A stretch of DNA of 64,000 nt from Zarea fungicola (GCA_900169235.1 FWCC01000003.1:124001-188000), one strand, 5' to 3'. Counted from the stretch's first letter, positions 47,747 to 59,600 are shown. Notes: generated by a model not told the origin, from the sequence alone. Numbers and translations are program-made.

Positions 47747-49074
47747 TTTTGAGGTGGTGGTTTGGTGGTGGTGTTGTGTTCTGTTGTGATGTGTTCGGTT
47801 TGACGTCGTGTGCGGTCTGTGTAGAAGAGCAAGATGTTCTTTTTCTTCTTGGATTCGAGTCGATAGCTTCAAGAATACCAATTGACTCTGCAGCTGTACT
47901 TCACTCAAGCCGCGACGATAGGAATTTGGATTGAGACTGGATTTTGGAAGAGGGTCAACAAGAGATGTTTGTGTCAGACATCCAACGGGCGATGTCAAGG
48001 TGGTGATGATGCAACCATGTGGTCTTAAGCTGCAAATGGCTGGGAGGAGCTGTGGTGGAGTGGGGTGGGCATTTCACTGCAAGGAGCTTTGCAACTTTGG
48101 TGCTTGCTCTGTACCAATGTTTCTTACAGCAGACGAACGCAGGGTGATGGGCGGCTAACTGTACCTTAGTACCTGTTACAGCGGGGTGCTGCATCCGGAC
48201 TGCTAACCCACAACACCCAAGGCTGCAGCAGTTAGTAGGGGGCTGGCTCACGGCGGCGGCTGGTGGGCTGCAGCTTTGCTGTGGCTCATGTTGCTGGGCA
48301 CAACCAGCCTGCTACCTCCTGTCCAATCAAGGGCCAGTGCCTCACAAACACTACGGCGCGCAACCGCCAACCCATCCTTCCTCTGATACATTCTTCAGAT
48401 TCTTCCCGTTTACTGCATTGCGTGGTTGCTGAGAGAAACAGCAGATTTTTTTTTTTTCCTCTGCTGTCTTTTTGGTCTGGCATAATGCGAAGCTGTCTTT
48501 AGCTGTGCACTTCCAGAGCAGTCTCATTTCTTCCGTGTGTTTTTTACTCGTCCACCCGCCCTTGTTTGCTCCGTTGTTTTGTTCGCGTGCACTTCACGAC
48601 CGACAAGCGATTAACACGGCGCGAACCGACACCGCTATACCCCCGGCCCTACCTCTCGGTTACCTCGCACGGAAGTAAATGTCGTCTTGATTTCCTCTTG
48701 ACAATAGCAATTTTTGACTAGACCTCTCCAGTCAGGTCGTGTTATTTTGCTACTTGGTCGAACGCCCCGCATCCGGCACCAAGACAACTACAAAGCTTCA
48801 CCGTCAAGTTGCCGTGAAAGCAGAATTGTCGCATTTGACGCTCCCGCAACGTTCTTTTAAGAGGCTTCAGTGTTATATTCCTAGCTGTTGACTAGAGAAG
48901 CTCTTCTCACGACAGGCCTGTGCTATCGTCGGCTTTATCTATTCTCCTCAAGAGACCACACACTTGGCCTGCTCCCATCACCACACTCACTCATGGACCA
49001 GGCAAGGGGGTAATCATACACTTGCATTCCACGTCGGCTGATTTGCGCACAATTTCAGACACACAACCTCTGAC
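47747..49074. promoter_or_regulatory. Divergent promoter region SND2 / CDC27
   Basis: 1328 bp between opposed starts. Short TTG/GTG-type frames only. C/T-rich stretches at about 48500-48700 and 48890-48990 precede CDC27 and look like its core promoter and leader. No independent gene is seen. Confidence 0.45.
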
Positions 49075-51638
49075 ATGGCGCCGAGCCCAACGGCTGTTTC
49101 GGGCCTCTTGCGCCAAGTGATACAGTATCATCTCGACAACGCCTCCTACGACAACGCGCTCTTCTTCGCCGAACGATTCGTTGCCCAAGATCCACGCTCC
49201 AACGATGCCACACATCTTCACGCTCTGTGCCATCTACGGCTCGGCGACTTCCGCGCCGCGTACGAGGTCGGGAAACCCGTGGGGTACCGTGGGACGAATC
49301 TGGGCTGCGCCTGGGTGTTTGCGCAGGCATGCTTGGCCCTGGAGAAGTTCAAGGATGGCATCACTGCACTAGAAAAGTCGAAGGTTCTATGGTCTTCCAG
49401 AAGCAGCATGGGGAAAAACGGTGCCCTGTTGCGCTCAAGTGGAACGCCCGACGCTGCCACTGTGTTATGTCTACTCGGCAAGCTATACCGCGGATACGAC
49501 GACAAGAAAAAAGCAGCAGGTGCTTTTGAGGAGGCCCTCAAGCTGAACCCGTTCCAGTGGGATGCGTTCACAGCACTCTGCGACATGGGCGTTAGTGTCC
49601 GTGTACCAAACATTTTCCGATCATCCGAGCTGCTCGTGCGCAGCTTCGACCCCGACACTGCTGCCGCCACAAAGACGCCTGCCTCGAATCCAAACTCTAA
49701 CCCGTTGGAAATGGCGCCGAAAAAGTCGACATTGCGGAGCTTAGCAACTGACCTAGGCTCTGACCCATTCAACGTTGGCTTCTCCTTGTCAGAAGCAACG
49801 AGCCCGCTGCCAGATGTCTTTTCAGAAACGTCTGATGGCGATTTAATGACAAAGATTCAAAGCGCACGGATGCGCCTCGGAGTATCAAATAGCAACGTGT
49901 CGCTCTTCGACGCCGCGGAAACCCCAACAGGCCCGTCAGCTGGCGATGTAGCCCGAGTCATCACAACTGGACAGGGACAGGAACCCCCCCAGGCGCCTCC
50001 TCGTCGAGCACGACAGGCGCAGGGGATTGATTCGGGCCTAGATGCTCCGCCAAGGATGAATTATAGACTGGGTGCCAAGAGAAGCACTCGATCACAAGAT
50101 CGAGATGTCGACCAGCCTATGGAGCCCATCCAAGATGTCCCAATTGCTGCCGCGAGCGGCACTCGTACTGCGGCCTTATCAACGGCCGAAAGAAAACGGA
50201 CACTGTCTGGCCATCCAGTATCGCGCGCAGCTAATATTGATGACGCTGGCACCAGGCGAAGTGCACGACTTACTACGTTTAAGCCGTCGTCGAGAGCCAA
50301 CTCTGGCGCTGCCACTGTCGGAGTTTCGGTCGGCCGCGAACTGAAAAAGGCGCGACCACCTATTTCACGAATAGTACGGCCAGGCTCCAGCGGCACCAGT
50401 GTAGGGCGCGTCGTCAGCGGCAACCGAAAGCCGATTGATGATCATGCCGATGTAGACCATGGCGAGACCTCGCGTGTGCGTGAGCCAGCGACGTCATTGC
50501 AGACTGCGACACAGCAGCAGCCACCGCAAATACCCAAGCCGGCCGAGGACGCAGCCAAGATGGAGGAAGCTACTCGATGGATAATGGATGTAATGAAGAA
50601 GTTGGGCAATAGCTACTACCTCTTATCGCGATTCCAATGCCAGGACGCGCTACTGGCTCTGGGTACTTTACCGCCCGCACAACAATCATCACCGTGGGTC
50701 CTCGTTCAGATGGGACGCGCATACTACGAGCAGGGTTCATACTTGGAAGCCGAAAAATTCTTCAGAAGAATGAGAGTGCAAACACCCTCACGACTGCAAG
50801 ACATGGAGGTTTACTCGACGATTCTTTGGCATCTCAAGAGAGAGACGGATTTGTCGTTCCTCGCACATGAGTTGATTGACTCGGCATGGCACTCTCCGCA
50901 GGCTTGGTGCGCCCTCGGCAATGCCTGGTCTCTAGCCAAGGATCCGGAGCAAGCGCTTAAATGCTTCAAGAGAGCTACGCAATTAGATCCTAAATTTGCT
51001 TACGCCTTTACACTACAGGGACACGAACACGTCACAAACGAAGAATACGAACAGGCTCTCACGGCGTACCGGCAGGCCATTTCTGCCGACAAGCGCCACT
51101 ACAATGCCTATTACGGCATTGGCCGCGTCCAAGAGCGCCTTGGTGACTATGACAAAGCGCTGACGCATTTCCAGGCCGCGCAGTCGATTAACCCGAATAA
51201 TGCGGTGCTCATGTCCTGGATTGGAACCGTGCTGGAGAAGCAGAAGCAGATTATGCCGGCTCTGCGGGCCTACAGCAAGGCCGTCGAGCTCGCCCCGAGA
51301 GCGGCCCTGACGAGATATAAAAAGGCGCACGCGTTGTTGGCAATTGGTCATATTGAGGAGGCTGAACAGGAGCTTGTCATTCTGAAGGATCTGGCACCGA
51401 ATGAGGGCCATGTGCATTTCCTGCTCGGAACATTGTATAGGAGCATGAACGAGCGCCAGTTGGCAGTTCGTCACTTTACCATTGCATTAGCGTTGGACCC
51501 CAAGGTAAATGGAGAATAACGATCAGAGGCCTCAAGGTGATCTCTGCTAACTGGTTGTATTAGGCTGGACCGATGATTAAGGAAGCCATTGAACGCTTTG
51601 AGGACGACTTGCCCATGGACGACTCTATAATGACGTGA
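49075..51638 (+). CDS. CDC27: Anaphase-promoting complex subunit 3 (Cdc27/BimA/Nuc2)
   Basis: Two exons (49075-51504, 51564-51638; intron 59 nt with GCTAAC branch) encode 834 residues. The N-terminal APC3 domain (LRQVIQYHLDNASYDNALFF, LHALCHLRLGDFRAAYEV, QACLALEKFKDGI) is followed by KLYRGYDDKKKAAGAFEEAL and NPFQWDAFTALCDMG, the family's signature. Residues about 200-490 are a Ser/Thr-rich disordered insert, and TPR repeats fill 510-810 (SPQAWCALGNAWSLAKDPEQ, AYYGIGRVQERLGDYDKALT). The spliced last exon gives the acidic tail DDLPMDDSIMT. The APC/C is the ubiquitin ligase that triggers anaphase; Cdc27 binds Cdc20/Cdh1 and Apc10 IR tails. Length is near A. nidulans BimA (806). Confidence 0.95.
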
Positions 51639-53012
51639 TGTTGACAGTGGGAGGGTGTGTGTGTTTTTTTTTCTCTTCGACTGTTTTTGTCTTTTTTGAA
51701 CAGCGATTCCCATTGCTCATTATCATATATATGAGCGCTATAACAACTGTCACGTCGGAAGCAGTAGAAGCAGAGGATGACTGGTTAACGATCTGTGGAC
51801 GACATCATAAGCACGTTTACATTGGCTGGTTTTGGTTTCTTGTTTTTAAACAACATGGCGTTGATTGGATGGATCATCATTTTTACTTGTGCAAAACAAC
51901 ATGAACGAAGGAAGGCACTGCAGCGGTTTTCGCCTCAACTTTTTGGAACCTTTTTATCTCTTATTTTGCTTCTTGTTTTGTGTTTTTTTTTTCAAGGTCC
52001 TTGTTTTCTCTTCGTCGGAAGGGCTTTGGGCCAAGGTGTAGAGGTTGGTGATGGTTGACAAGGGACAAACCGGAGTTTGGGGAGACGTTACTGGATATCC
52101 CAAGGTTTCAAAAGGTTGACGGCGAAAAGAAAAGGGGTGGATGGATGGCAGGAAGAGGCAAACACTCAGCAGCTGTTCTCTTTCTTCTTGTATTATTTTG
52201 TCTACATTGACATTGCCTTCACAAATTGGTGTGTGTACTATGTAGATATCATGCGAAGTGTTTTGTCATGCCATTCTCCACATATAGTGCGTAATGTGCT
52301 TTAGCCACACTATGTACTTGTATGTAGCACTGTAGACCTGCTGACAGTCTTCAAGTAATGACAAACGGTAAGCGAAACGGATGGCAGCGTCTGCCTGAGA
52401 CCAGAAAACGGTGTGCATTGACGGTGCGAACCGTTTCGCCTTACTCCCTGCCAGCTTTACAGGCAGAAAGGCGACCTGCGAGTTGCGGGGAAAAATCAGG
52501 GCAAAATACAAAGAAAAGAGAAGGCATGTATCCACTTGAGGTCTGCAAATCCAGCCAATGAAAAAATCGGGCACATGAAGAAACGGGGAGCACAATAAAA
52601 CAGCCCATTTCTTCGGCGCGTCGCTGATGTACCTGCTGATCTGAAAGGTACTTGCATTGTTTACACGCCCGTCCCCGAATAGGACTAGCGCGTATTTGTG
52701 ACTCCCACCCCACCAACCTAACCTTTATTTGGGTGGTGCGTGCCAGTGCCGAATTAGTGATTTGTTGCAGTATTATCGGTTGATTTGGCAGCTCCAGAAA
52801 AAAAGGCTGATGCGCTCCCCGAGCTGGCTGATTGTGCACGCTTATTTTATCAATAACAAGTCGCCTCCTTCCACTCCCCGCTTCTTAGCCTCTCCTCTCT
52901 CTTCCTCATTCATACCTGCTCCCCCTGTTCTATTTTCTGCACACGCCTCGCTGCATTTCAACACACACCACATTATCAAACAACTTCCAAACCAACACTT
53001 TAATCCATCAAT
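51639..53012. other. Intergenic, CDC27 3' flank and H4 promoter
   Basis: 1.37 kb. T-rich 3' flank on the left (51660-51990). On the right a C/T-rich leader (52865-52965) precedes histone H4, with AT-rich TTATTTTATCAAT at about 52842-52854. No other gene is seen. Confidence 0.55.
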
Positions 53013-53535
53013 ATGACTGGACGTAAGTACATTCTACCTTGCGTCTCTACTACTAGAGTTGATGCGTGACGCGGTATTTTGGAGCACGTCTCCAGCTTGG
53101 CCTGTCTTGATGTGTCTTCCTAAATGACGCGTTTTCCATGGACGGGCTCTCAACACGCAACGCGCCACAATACGCGTCGACTCTGCTTCATGATGCAAAT
53201 ACAAAACAGTGCTAATCAAGCTTCATCTAATAGGTGGCAAGGGCGGCAAGGGTCTCGGCAAGGGCGGCGCCAAGCGTCACCGCAAGATTCTCCGTGACAA
53301 CATTCAGGGTATCACCAAGCCCGCCATCCGTCGTCTCGCGCGTCGAGGTGGTGTCAAGCGTATCTCAGCCATGATCTACGAGGAGACTCGCAATGTTCTC
53401 AAGACCTTCCTCGAGGGTGTCATTCGTGATGCCGTCACCTACACTGAGCACGCCAAGCGCAAGACCGTCACCTCGCTTGACGTTGTCTACGCTCTGAAGC
53501 GCCAGGGCCGCACCCTGTACGGTTTCGGTGGTTAA
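53013..53535 (+). CDS. Histone H4
   Basis: A tiny first exon (53013-53022, ATG ACT GGA C) is joined over a 211-nt intron to 53234-53535, giving 103 residues including Met: [20 protein letters not shown] at the N-terminus, then the near-invariant H4 core and the tail GRTLYGFGG. This is core nucleosomal H4, with acetylatable Lys5, 8, 12 and 16 and KRHRK basic patch intact. Codons are strongly biased to C/G-ending forms, as expected of a very highly expressed gene. No H3 gene is adjacent in this window, so this is a solitary H4 copy rather than a divergent H3-H4 pair. The intron splits codon 4 (Arg). Confidence 0.98.
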
Positions 53536-53969
53536 ACTTGCTTTACCGCCCAGCCAGTACAGTGCTGTCTCTTGTCTTTATTTCCTGCGTCTCTTTTATA
53601 TCACGACTTTTTAGTGGGATTGGCCCCGGTCCATTATGAGGAATTATGTTGACTTTGGGGTTCTCATGTGTACTCTTGAAAGGGGGGATGGGTTACTTTA
53701 TTTTATTTTTAAGAATTGGCGTTTTGAGAGAAATGGATCATGGCTTTTCGGGTCGGTTGGTAAACTCCTCGATCATTGAAACAAATACAATAACTATCTA
53801 CATGAAACTTTGGAAATGTAAATGTGGTATGCCACTTGTAATTTTACTTAATCTGTAGGATGCGATGAGAGACGAAAACCGAAGGTAAAAGACTGCGAAT
53901 ACAGAAAACGCCTACCGTTACGCCAGTCATAATTCATGACTTCCTTGCTGCCTTGTTCTTGGGGGGGGA
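53536..53969. other. Intergenic, H4 / TRS20 convergent 3' flanks
   Basis: 434 bp. AT-rich on the left, with a run of G at 53961-53968 right beside the TRS20 stop. No gene is seen. Confidence 0.6.
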
Positions 53970-54606
53970 TCATAGATATTTGCGCCCTGCTGCTGCAACG
54001 CGCGCCCGAAAAACGGGACTGCGCACCTCCATGTTTTGTTTGTAAAAGGGGTTCATAATCGCCTTGATCCAGTTCTCGTAGACCTCGGCGAAGAAGAGCT
54101 TAATGGCCTCCTCAGTCGCGGGGCTGGTCGGGTTGGCGCCAATGGCCGTCGAGGAGCGAGACGAACCGGACGGGTTAGGTGCCGTAGGCTGGTGCAGCAG
54201 TAGGAATTTTGCGCCGGCGCCGGTGACGAAGCACGATATGTAGTTATTGAAGAACTTGTCGATGCACTTGAGGTACCTGCGAAAACGGCAAATAAAGAAG
54301 TCAGCATTTGCTACTGAAAAGGATAGGACTCTGGCCAGACGTTGGGTGGTTTACAACCACGTACTCACGCACCCATTGTTTTGACCGCAAAGGATGAAAG
54401 GGGGCGTAAAAAAGAACTCACATGTTTCCTTGTGACCACTGGACTTCCTCTGCAACATCTAAACTCGAATGCAGAATGATCTGGTTCAGGTGCCGGACCT
54501 GCTCGGTAAAGCGAGACTGGCCATCGCCGCCTTGCTTAGAGGTCCCAAACTCGTACTCGAACAGCGGGTTATCCTGGGTGCCGACAATGGCAAAATAGTA
54601 GCTCAT
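53970..54606 (-). CDS. TRS20: TRAPP complex subunit 2 (Trs20/sedlin)
   Basis: Two exons (54606-54422, 54276-53970; intron 145 nt) encode 163 residues. MSYYFAIVGTQDNPLFEYEF is the canonical sedlin start, followed by RFTEQVRHLNQIILHSSLDV; the splice rebuilds NMYLKCIDKFFNNYISCFVT, the conserved helix and strand of the longin-like fold; EEAIKLFFAEVYENWIKAIM and NPFYKQN near the end complete the family. Trs20 is a core subunit of TRAPP, the tethering factor and Rab exchange complex for ER-to-Golgi and Golgi traffic. Residues about 93-114 form a Ser/Ala/Pro loop that is variable in fungi. It shares a 344-bp divergent promoter region with MRPL31. Confidence 0.93.
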
Positions 54607-54950
54607 TGTGTCGCCGTCTTCATTTGTCGCAGTAGAGGGAGCGACTTGGGCTGGAAGGTTGTTTCAGTCTTGATGGAGGCAAGATAGCTCAGCAGCTCCA
54701 AGGTCGGCGGCTGTATCGAACATCTCTCCGCCGCCGGGCTTCTGCTGTACTGCAGCACCACTACTGTACTTCCACAGCCAGCGGCCAGCCAATTATTCCG
54801 CTCCACTTTACTGCCAGCGCTGCCAACTACCTACCTCAGTTATTTGGAGAAAATCAGCACGAGAGACGGCAGAGCTCGAAAAAAAAAAAAGGATAACCAC
54901 CAAACGACGACAAACTCACTCCAACGCCACACGCCGCACGCCGCACAACA
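54607..54950. promoter_or_regulatory. Divergent promoter region TRS20 / MRPL31
   Basis: 344 bp between the two ATGs, the most compact divergent pair in the window. A run of 11-12 A residues at about 54879-54890 lies 60 bp before the MRPL31 start. No TATA box is evident. Confidence 0.45.
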
Positions 54951-55364
54951 ATGTTTGGCCCATTTCGCTTCACAAACCCCCTCTCAGGCGGCCTGCTGTG
55001 GAAGATCCCCTGGCGCCTGTCAAAGTTCCAGAAGCGCCGCCACCGCCTGCGCCTGCGCGCCGTTGACAATGTCGTCGCCACCCTCGATGCCGCGCTCGCG
55101 AAGCAGGGCCAGACGCTCAAGGCCGTGGAGCAATGGAAGGCTGAGATGCCCAAGGAGGAGGAGATGCTGCCCAAGGACAAGTACACCATCTTTGACCGCA
55201 AGGCCAAGAAGTTTCGCAAGGGCATTCACAGTACGTTTTTTTGGAAGGGTTTTTGGGAGGGGTATCTGTCTATTTTGAGGAGCCTTTCTTTACTAACAAG
55301 TTATGGTATAGGAGTTCCCAAGTGGACAAGAGTATCGCAAAGAGTCAACCCTCCAGGTTATTAG
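54951..55364 (+). CDS. MRPL31: Mitochondrial large-subunit ribosomal protein mL60 (YmL31)
   Basis: Two exons (54951-55230, 55312-55364) encode 110 residues. MFGPFRFTNPLSGGLLWKIP and WRLSKFQKRRHRLRLRAVD at the N-terminus, DKYTIFDRKAKKFRKGIHRV, and the end PKWTRVSQRVNPPGY match the fungal mL60/MRPL31 family of the mitochondrial 54S subunit. The protein is small and very basic, as expected of an rRNA-binding protein. The 81-nt intron has a TACTAAC branch site and, unusually, is a multiple of three with no in-frame stop, so the unspliced frame is also open. Splicing is preferred because it restores the conserved GIHRVPKWTRV join. Confidence 0.92.
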   Translation: MFGPFRFTNPLSGGLLWKIPWRLSKFQKRRHRLRLRAVDNVVATLDAALAKQGQTLKAVEQWKAEMPKEEEMLPKDKYTIFDRKAKKFRKGIHSTFFWKGFWEGYLSILRSLSLLTSYGIGVPKWTRVSQRVNPPGY

Positions 55365-55818
55365 ACGCTTTGATTCAATGGCACTGGCCCGATATACACG
55401 CAACAGTTTTCCAATGATGTGACGAGAAAGGGGAGAATAACTCTCTGCTCTACGGCCACGCGCATCCTGTACAACAACCACAACAAAACATATTCAACTT
55501 ACCGCTGTTCAATGTTTATTTATTTATTGTTTTTCTATTACTCTAGAATGGACGAAACCATTCAGTCATGTAAGATGCCAACGGTGGCTGTACGATTGGT
55601 GGTAGCATGCTACAAACTAGATAAAGCAAGGCGCATAATTGATCTTTTTTTTTTTTCCTTTTTAAATTTCCTGTCCAAATTTCCTTTTACAAATCATCTA
55701 TTGCCACAATGTCTTGTTGCCCAATTCACCTGCGTTTCCCTTTCTGTAGTCAATGGTATACAAGTAATATAGCTGAAAATAAAATCTCCGCAGACCCCCC
55801 AACGCAGGTTGATGTCTT
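55365..55818. other. Intergenic, MRPL31 / CBC2 convergent 3' flanks
   Basis: 454 bp, AT-rich, with a T-run near 55646-55658. No gene is seen. Confidence 0.6.
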
Positions 55819-56457
55819 TTAGTCGTACTCGCGTCCGTCGGTTTGTAACGCCCTGCCAACGCCGCCACGGCCTTCATCATAGTCGTCGCGGTACTCATCG
55901 CGCACCTGGCCACCGGACTTGCCACGGCCATACTGACGACCTTCCTCGAACCCGGGATCTAGATCGGTGCGAATAACGCGCTCGTCGAGCTTCGTGCCGC
56001 CAATATATTTCATGCAATCCAGGGCATCCTGGTGGGTGTAATACTCGACAAAGCAGAAGCCGCAGGGTGTCTTGTTGAATCGGTCGAGGCCCATGATCAG
56101 GCGCTTAATCTCGCCGCATTTCACAAAGAGCTCGTATACTTGCTCCTCAGTTGTGTAGAATGATCTAGCGTGAAGAAGTTAGTATTCTGATTGCGGGTTA
56201 GGCTGCCTTTCCGAGCGATTCCTTACAGGTTGCCAACGTAGAGGGTGGTGGCGTTTGCTAGAGGATCTTCCTGCGGCTGTTGTTCGTCTTCGGCCTCATC
56301 TTCGTCGCGATCACGTCTGCGTCGGTTCTGCAAGCATTGTTAGATTATTTGCTCTCCTTGTCGCCTTTCGTCACTTGTCTTGGCCTACTTTGTTATTGTA
56401 ATATGCGCTGGGTCGGTCCAGTCGGTCGACGGTTGAGCGTACTTGTGGCGGGGCCAT
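55819..56457 (-). CDS. CBC2: Nuclear cap-binding protein subunit 2 (CBP20/Cbc2)
   Basis: Three exons (56457-56389, 56327-56227, 56164-55819) encode 171 residues. The N-terminus carries [11 protein letters not shown], the Tyr-containing arm that stacks on the m7G cap; [17 protein letters not shown] is an acidic-basic insert; the RRM has RNP2 [15 protein letters not shown] and RNP1 CGFCFVEYY, then [20 protein letters not shown] and an [17 protein letters not shown] tail that closes over the cap. With CBP80 it forms the nuclear cap-binding complex used in splicing, export and decay of mRNA. Introns of 61-62 nt both have CTAAC branch sites. It is divergently arranged with NUP82, 433 bp between starts. 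Confidence 0.95.
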
Positions 56458-56890
56458 GCTGCGTTGCGGTGCTAAAGCAGCCAGCAGTTTCTCTCTCGCA
56501 ATTTATTCTATGTCTCCGTTTGTTGACACTAACTGTGCTCGTCGTCTCGTTGCAGCAAAAGTCTTGTCGCAAAGTCCAATCGGGACCAAGTCAATGTTTA
56601 GTGACAAAAGGCTGAAGCTCCTGCAGCACCACAGTGGAGACCTGCCGCCTGGCTGCCATGGGCACACGCTAAAACTCCATGAGCAACAGCAGCTCACGCT
56701 TTTTGCCTGCCACAGCGGCTTTCCCAGCCTTTCCACCTAGAAGCTGTTTATTTCACAAGCTCGTCCTGCACCAAAACTTCAACAGTACTCGTCTGGAGAA
56801 GCACAGCCCGCGAGGCCGGATTATTCACCTGATACTACGGCCCAAGTTTCTGGAATTGCGCCAGTGGAGTTCTTGAGACGAGGGAGAAAA
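56458..56890. promoter_or_regulatory. Divergent promoter region CBC2 / NUP82
   Basis: 433 bp between opposed start codons of two mRNA-export genes. Open frames here are extensions of the flanking genes or featureless. Confidence 0.45.
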
Positions 56891-59600
56891 ATGCCCAAGG
56901 TCAACTGCTATTCGGCGGCTTGGCTGTCGAAAAACGCCCGTGGCCACCAGCTCTTTGAACCTTCGCCAGAGGTCGCCAGTTCCCGAGCACTGGCTTCGCC
57001 ATACGCCCCCAAGAAGAAGGCCTTCCAGGGACCGAGGCGGGCGATTGCGCGCCGCGGGACAGAGGTCTTTGTTGCTGTTGGCAAGGAAATTCGATGGGGA
57101 GACCTGGCATATATCAAGGAAGAATGGACAATCAACCAGTCAAGGGGGCACCGCGCTCACATCAAGCGTGAAGGGTCGGCGATGAATATGGACGATATCC
57201 CTGATATTGAAAATGCTGGCGGACTGAGAGTAAGTTGCCATGTTAGAGAGCATCTGCCTCGAAACCCACTGCTAAGACAGACTATTACAGACAATCAAAG
57301 TCTCCGTCGCCGACGATATTCGACAACTCATCATGTCACCAAACTCGAACCTCCTCGCAATCCTCACGACTCATACCGTTCACATCTGTGCCATTCCTGA
57401 TCCAGCGCATCTCACGAGCAACGACACCACCCCTCTGAAGCCCAAGATCTTTACTCTTGGTCCCACCACCCACGTCACATCTCGGTCGCCCATCATGTCG
57501 GCGCTATGGCACCCGCTGGGAGTTAATGGCTCCTGTATTGTCACTGTAACTAATGATGCCATCGTCAGAGTCTGGGAGCTGTCCACGAACGATCGCTGGT
57601 CGTTTGATACCCCCACGACCTCTGTCGACTTGAAGAAGCTCGCGGATGGCACAACCCTTGACCAGGACTTTTCCGCCTCGGTTGCGGCCACGAATACGGC
57701 ATTCTCTCCCGACTCTTTTGAAATGGAGGTTGCGGCCGCTAGCTTCGCCACAAAGGGAACGGGAGGTTGGAACCCAATGACGCTGTGGGTGGCTATGCGA
57801 GAGGGCGACGTTTATGCTCTATGCCCGCTCTTGCCCCAGAAATGGGCACCTCCTCCCACGCTCATCCCGTCTCTATCCGTTTCTATTGTTGCCACCGTGG
57901 CTAGTATCGAGGACGATGCTTCCATTGATGAGAGTGAAAAGCTCCTGGCACAGCAGCAGCTACAGTGGATGGGTGAACTGGACTCTCAAGAGCCGCAAAT
58001 TGTTGACAGCACTGTTCCAGGTGACCCTCCGGTTGAAGTTTATACTCGACCCTCTCGGCCTGGTGTCACACCCCGCCTTCAGGGCCCCTTTGATCTGGTT
58101 TCCGACCCCGAGGGTGACGAGCTAGATACGTCAATTACGGACATGGTCGTCATTGGAAAAAAGACCGACACGGACGATCTCATGATGGGAGAGGATGAAG
58201 ACGTCGACTTGGACAGTGGTGACCATGAAGGCCTTTCATTGGCAGTGGTCTGCCTTCTCTCCACGAGCGGCCAAGTTCGCGTCTACCTCGACATGGAAGG
58301 AGTTCAGGCACAATGGCTGCCGCCAAAGAACAAATCCAGGGCAAACAAGCTCTTTGGAGAGGTAATTACGCCGCCACTTCTCGCTTTCCAGGCTATGGAT
58401 ACCATGACTCCCGTGGAGGTCAGCGAAGACAGCTGGCCAGTCTTTAGCTCCGACGCTCTATCAAGATACAACCTATTCGTCACGCACCACGCTGGTATCA
58501 CGTTCATCTCTCTTGCTTCATGGATCTTCCGTCTAGAGGGCGAGCTCTCTGGGGACTTTGAGGCTGGCACGGACTTTAGAATTGGGCTGCTTGTCAACTC
58601 TCAATCTAGCAGAGAGAGAGTCTATGCCCAACCCGCCGCCGATGCAGCCGTACCTCTTACCGGGTGTGTCGTTCTGAGAGATCCGGACGTGGGCTACTTC
58701 CTGTTATCCGCCACACCATATGAACCTATTGCTGTCACGTTTGACGGCCCCGAGACAGATCTTGCCCCAGTTCGCCGAGACTCTAGTCCTGAGCCTAAGC
58801 GCGAGGCCAGCATGGCTCCGTTGCACTTTTACGAGCCGCGTCCCGTGTACAACCCGCCTCATGTCTTTGACCAGGGGTCATCATTGCCGGTGCTACTGGA
58901 AAGACTACGAACGTCTCGTCACAAGACTGTAGTTATTCAAGAGGTTAAACTAAGCCCGTTAACGCTGCAGATATTTACAGATGCACACAAAGTTCTGAGC
59001 GATGAAACCTATAAGCTAGGTGTTTCCGCTGCGGAGATTTTTAGACGATGTGAGCTGCTCCAGAGCGAGCTTAAACAGCAAGTGACCAAGGCCAACGAGG
59101 TCAAGGGCAAAATCGACACGATCAATGGCATGGACCGCGAAGGCGAAACCGATGACGCAATGTACGATCGTCGCATTGCGGAGGCTCGTGAGCGGCAGGA
59201 GTCCATTGCCAAGCGTGTTGAGAATCTGCGCAAGATTGTCGGCAAGGCGACGACGCGTGACCTGAGTAACAAGGAGCGCGCATTTATGGAAGAGGTGCGC
59301 GCGCTCAACGCGAGCATCTCGAGCCCCGCCGGCTCTGGGGAGGAGCGTGCGTCCAAGGCACAGGCACTCGCGCTCTGGAAACGCCTGGAGAACGTCAAGA
59401 GGCTGCAGGCGGAGCTGGTTGCCGATGTGGAGGCGCTCAAGAAGAATGGCCAGATGGATGCGCCGTCGACGCCCGAGCTGCGGATCCCGGCAGAGATTCG
59501 CCGCAGCAAGATGTTGCAGGTGCAAGGACTGCTATCGCGCGAGACTGCGCTGGTGGAGGCGGTGACATCGCGCCTGGAGAGGCTGCAGGCGACTGTATAA
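56891..59600 (+). CDS. NUP82: Nucleoporin Nup82
   Basis: Two exons (56891-57229, 57291-59600; intron 61 nt) encode 882 residues. The N-terminal two thirds has WD-like beta-propeller features (IRQLIMSPNSNLLAILTTH, IMSALWHPLGVNGSCIVTVT, DAIVRVWELS, then WNPMTLWVAMREGDVYALCP), and the last 290 residues are heptad-rich coiled coil (about 590-880). This is the fungal Nup82/Nup88 layout. Nup82 sits on the cytoplasmic face of the pore with Nup159 and Nsp1 and is needed for mRNA export. The first exon (MPKVNCYSAAWLSKNARGHQ) is family-like, and ATG 56891 is preferred to the open frame's earlier GTG. An acidic loop (DDLMMGEDEDVDLDSGD) lies near residue 400. Confidence 0.9.
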
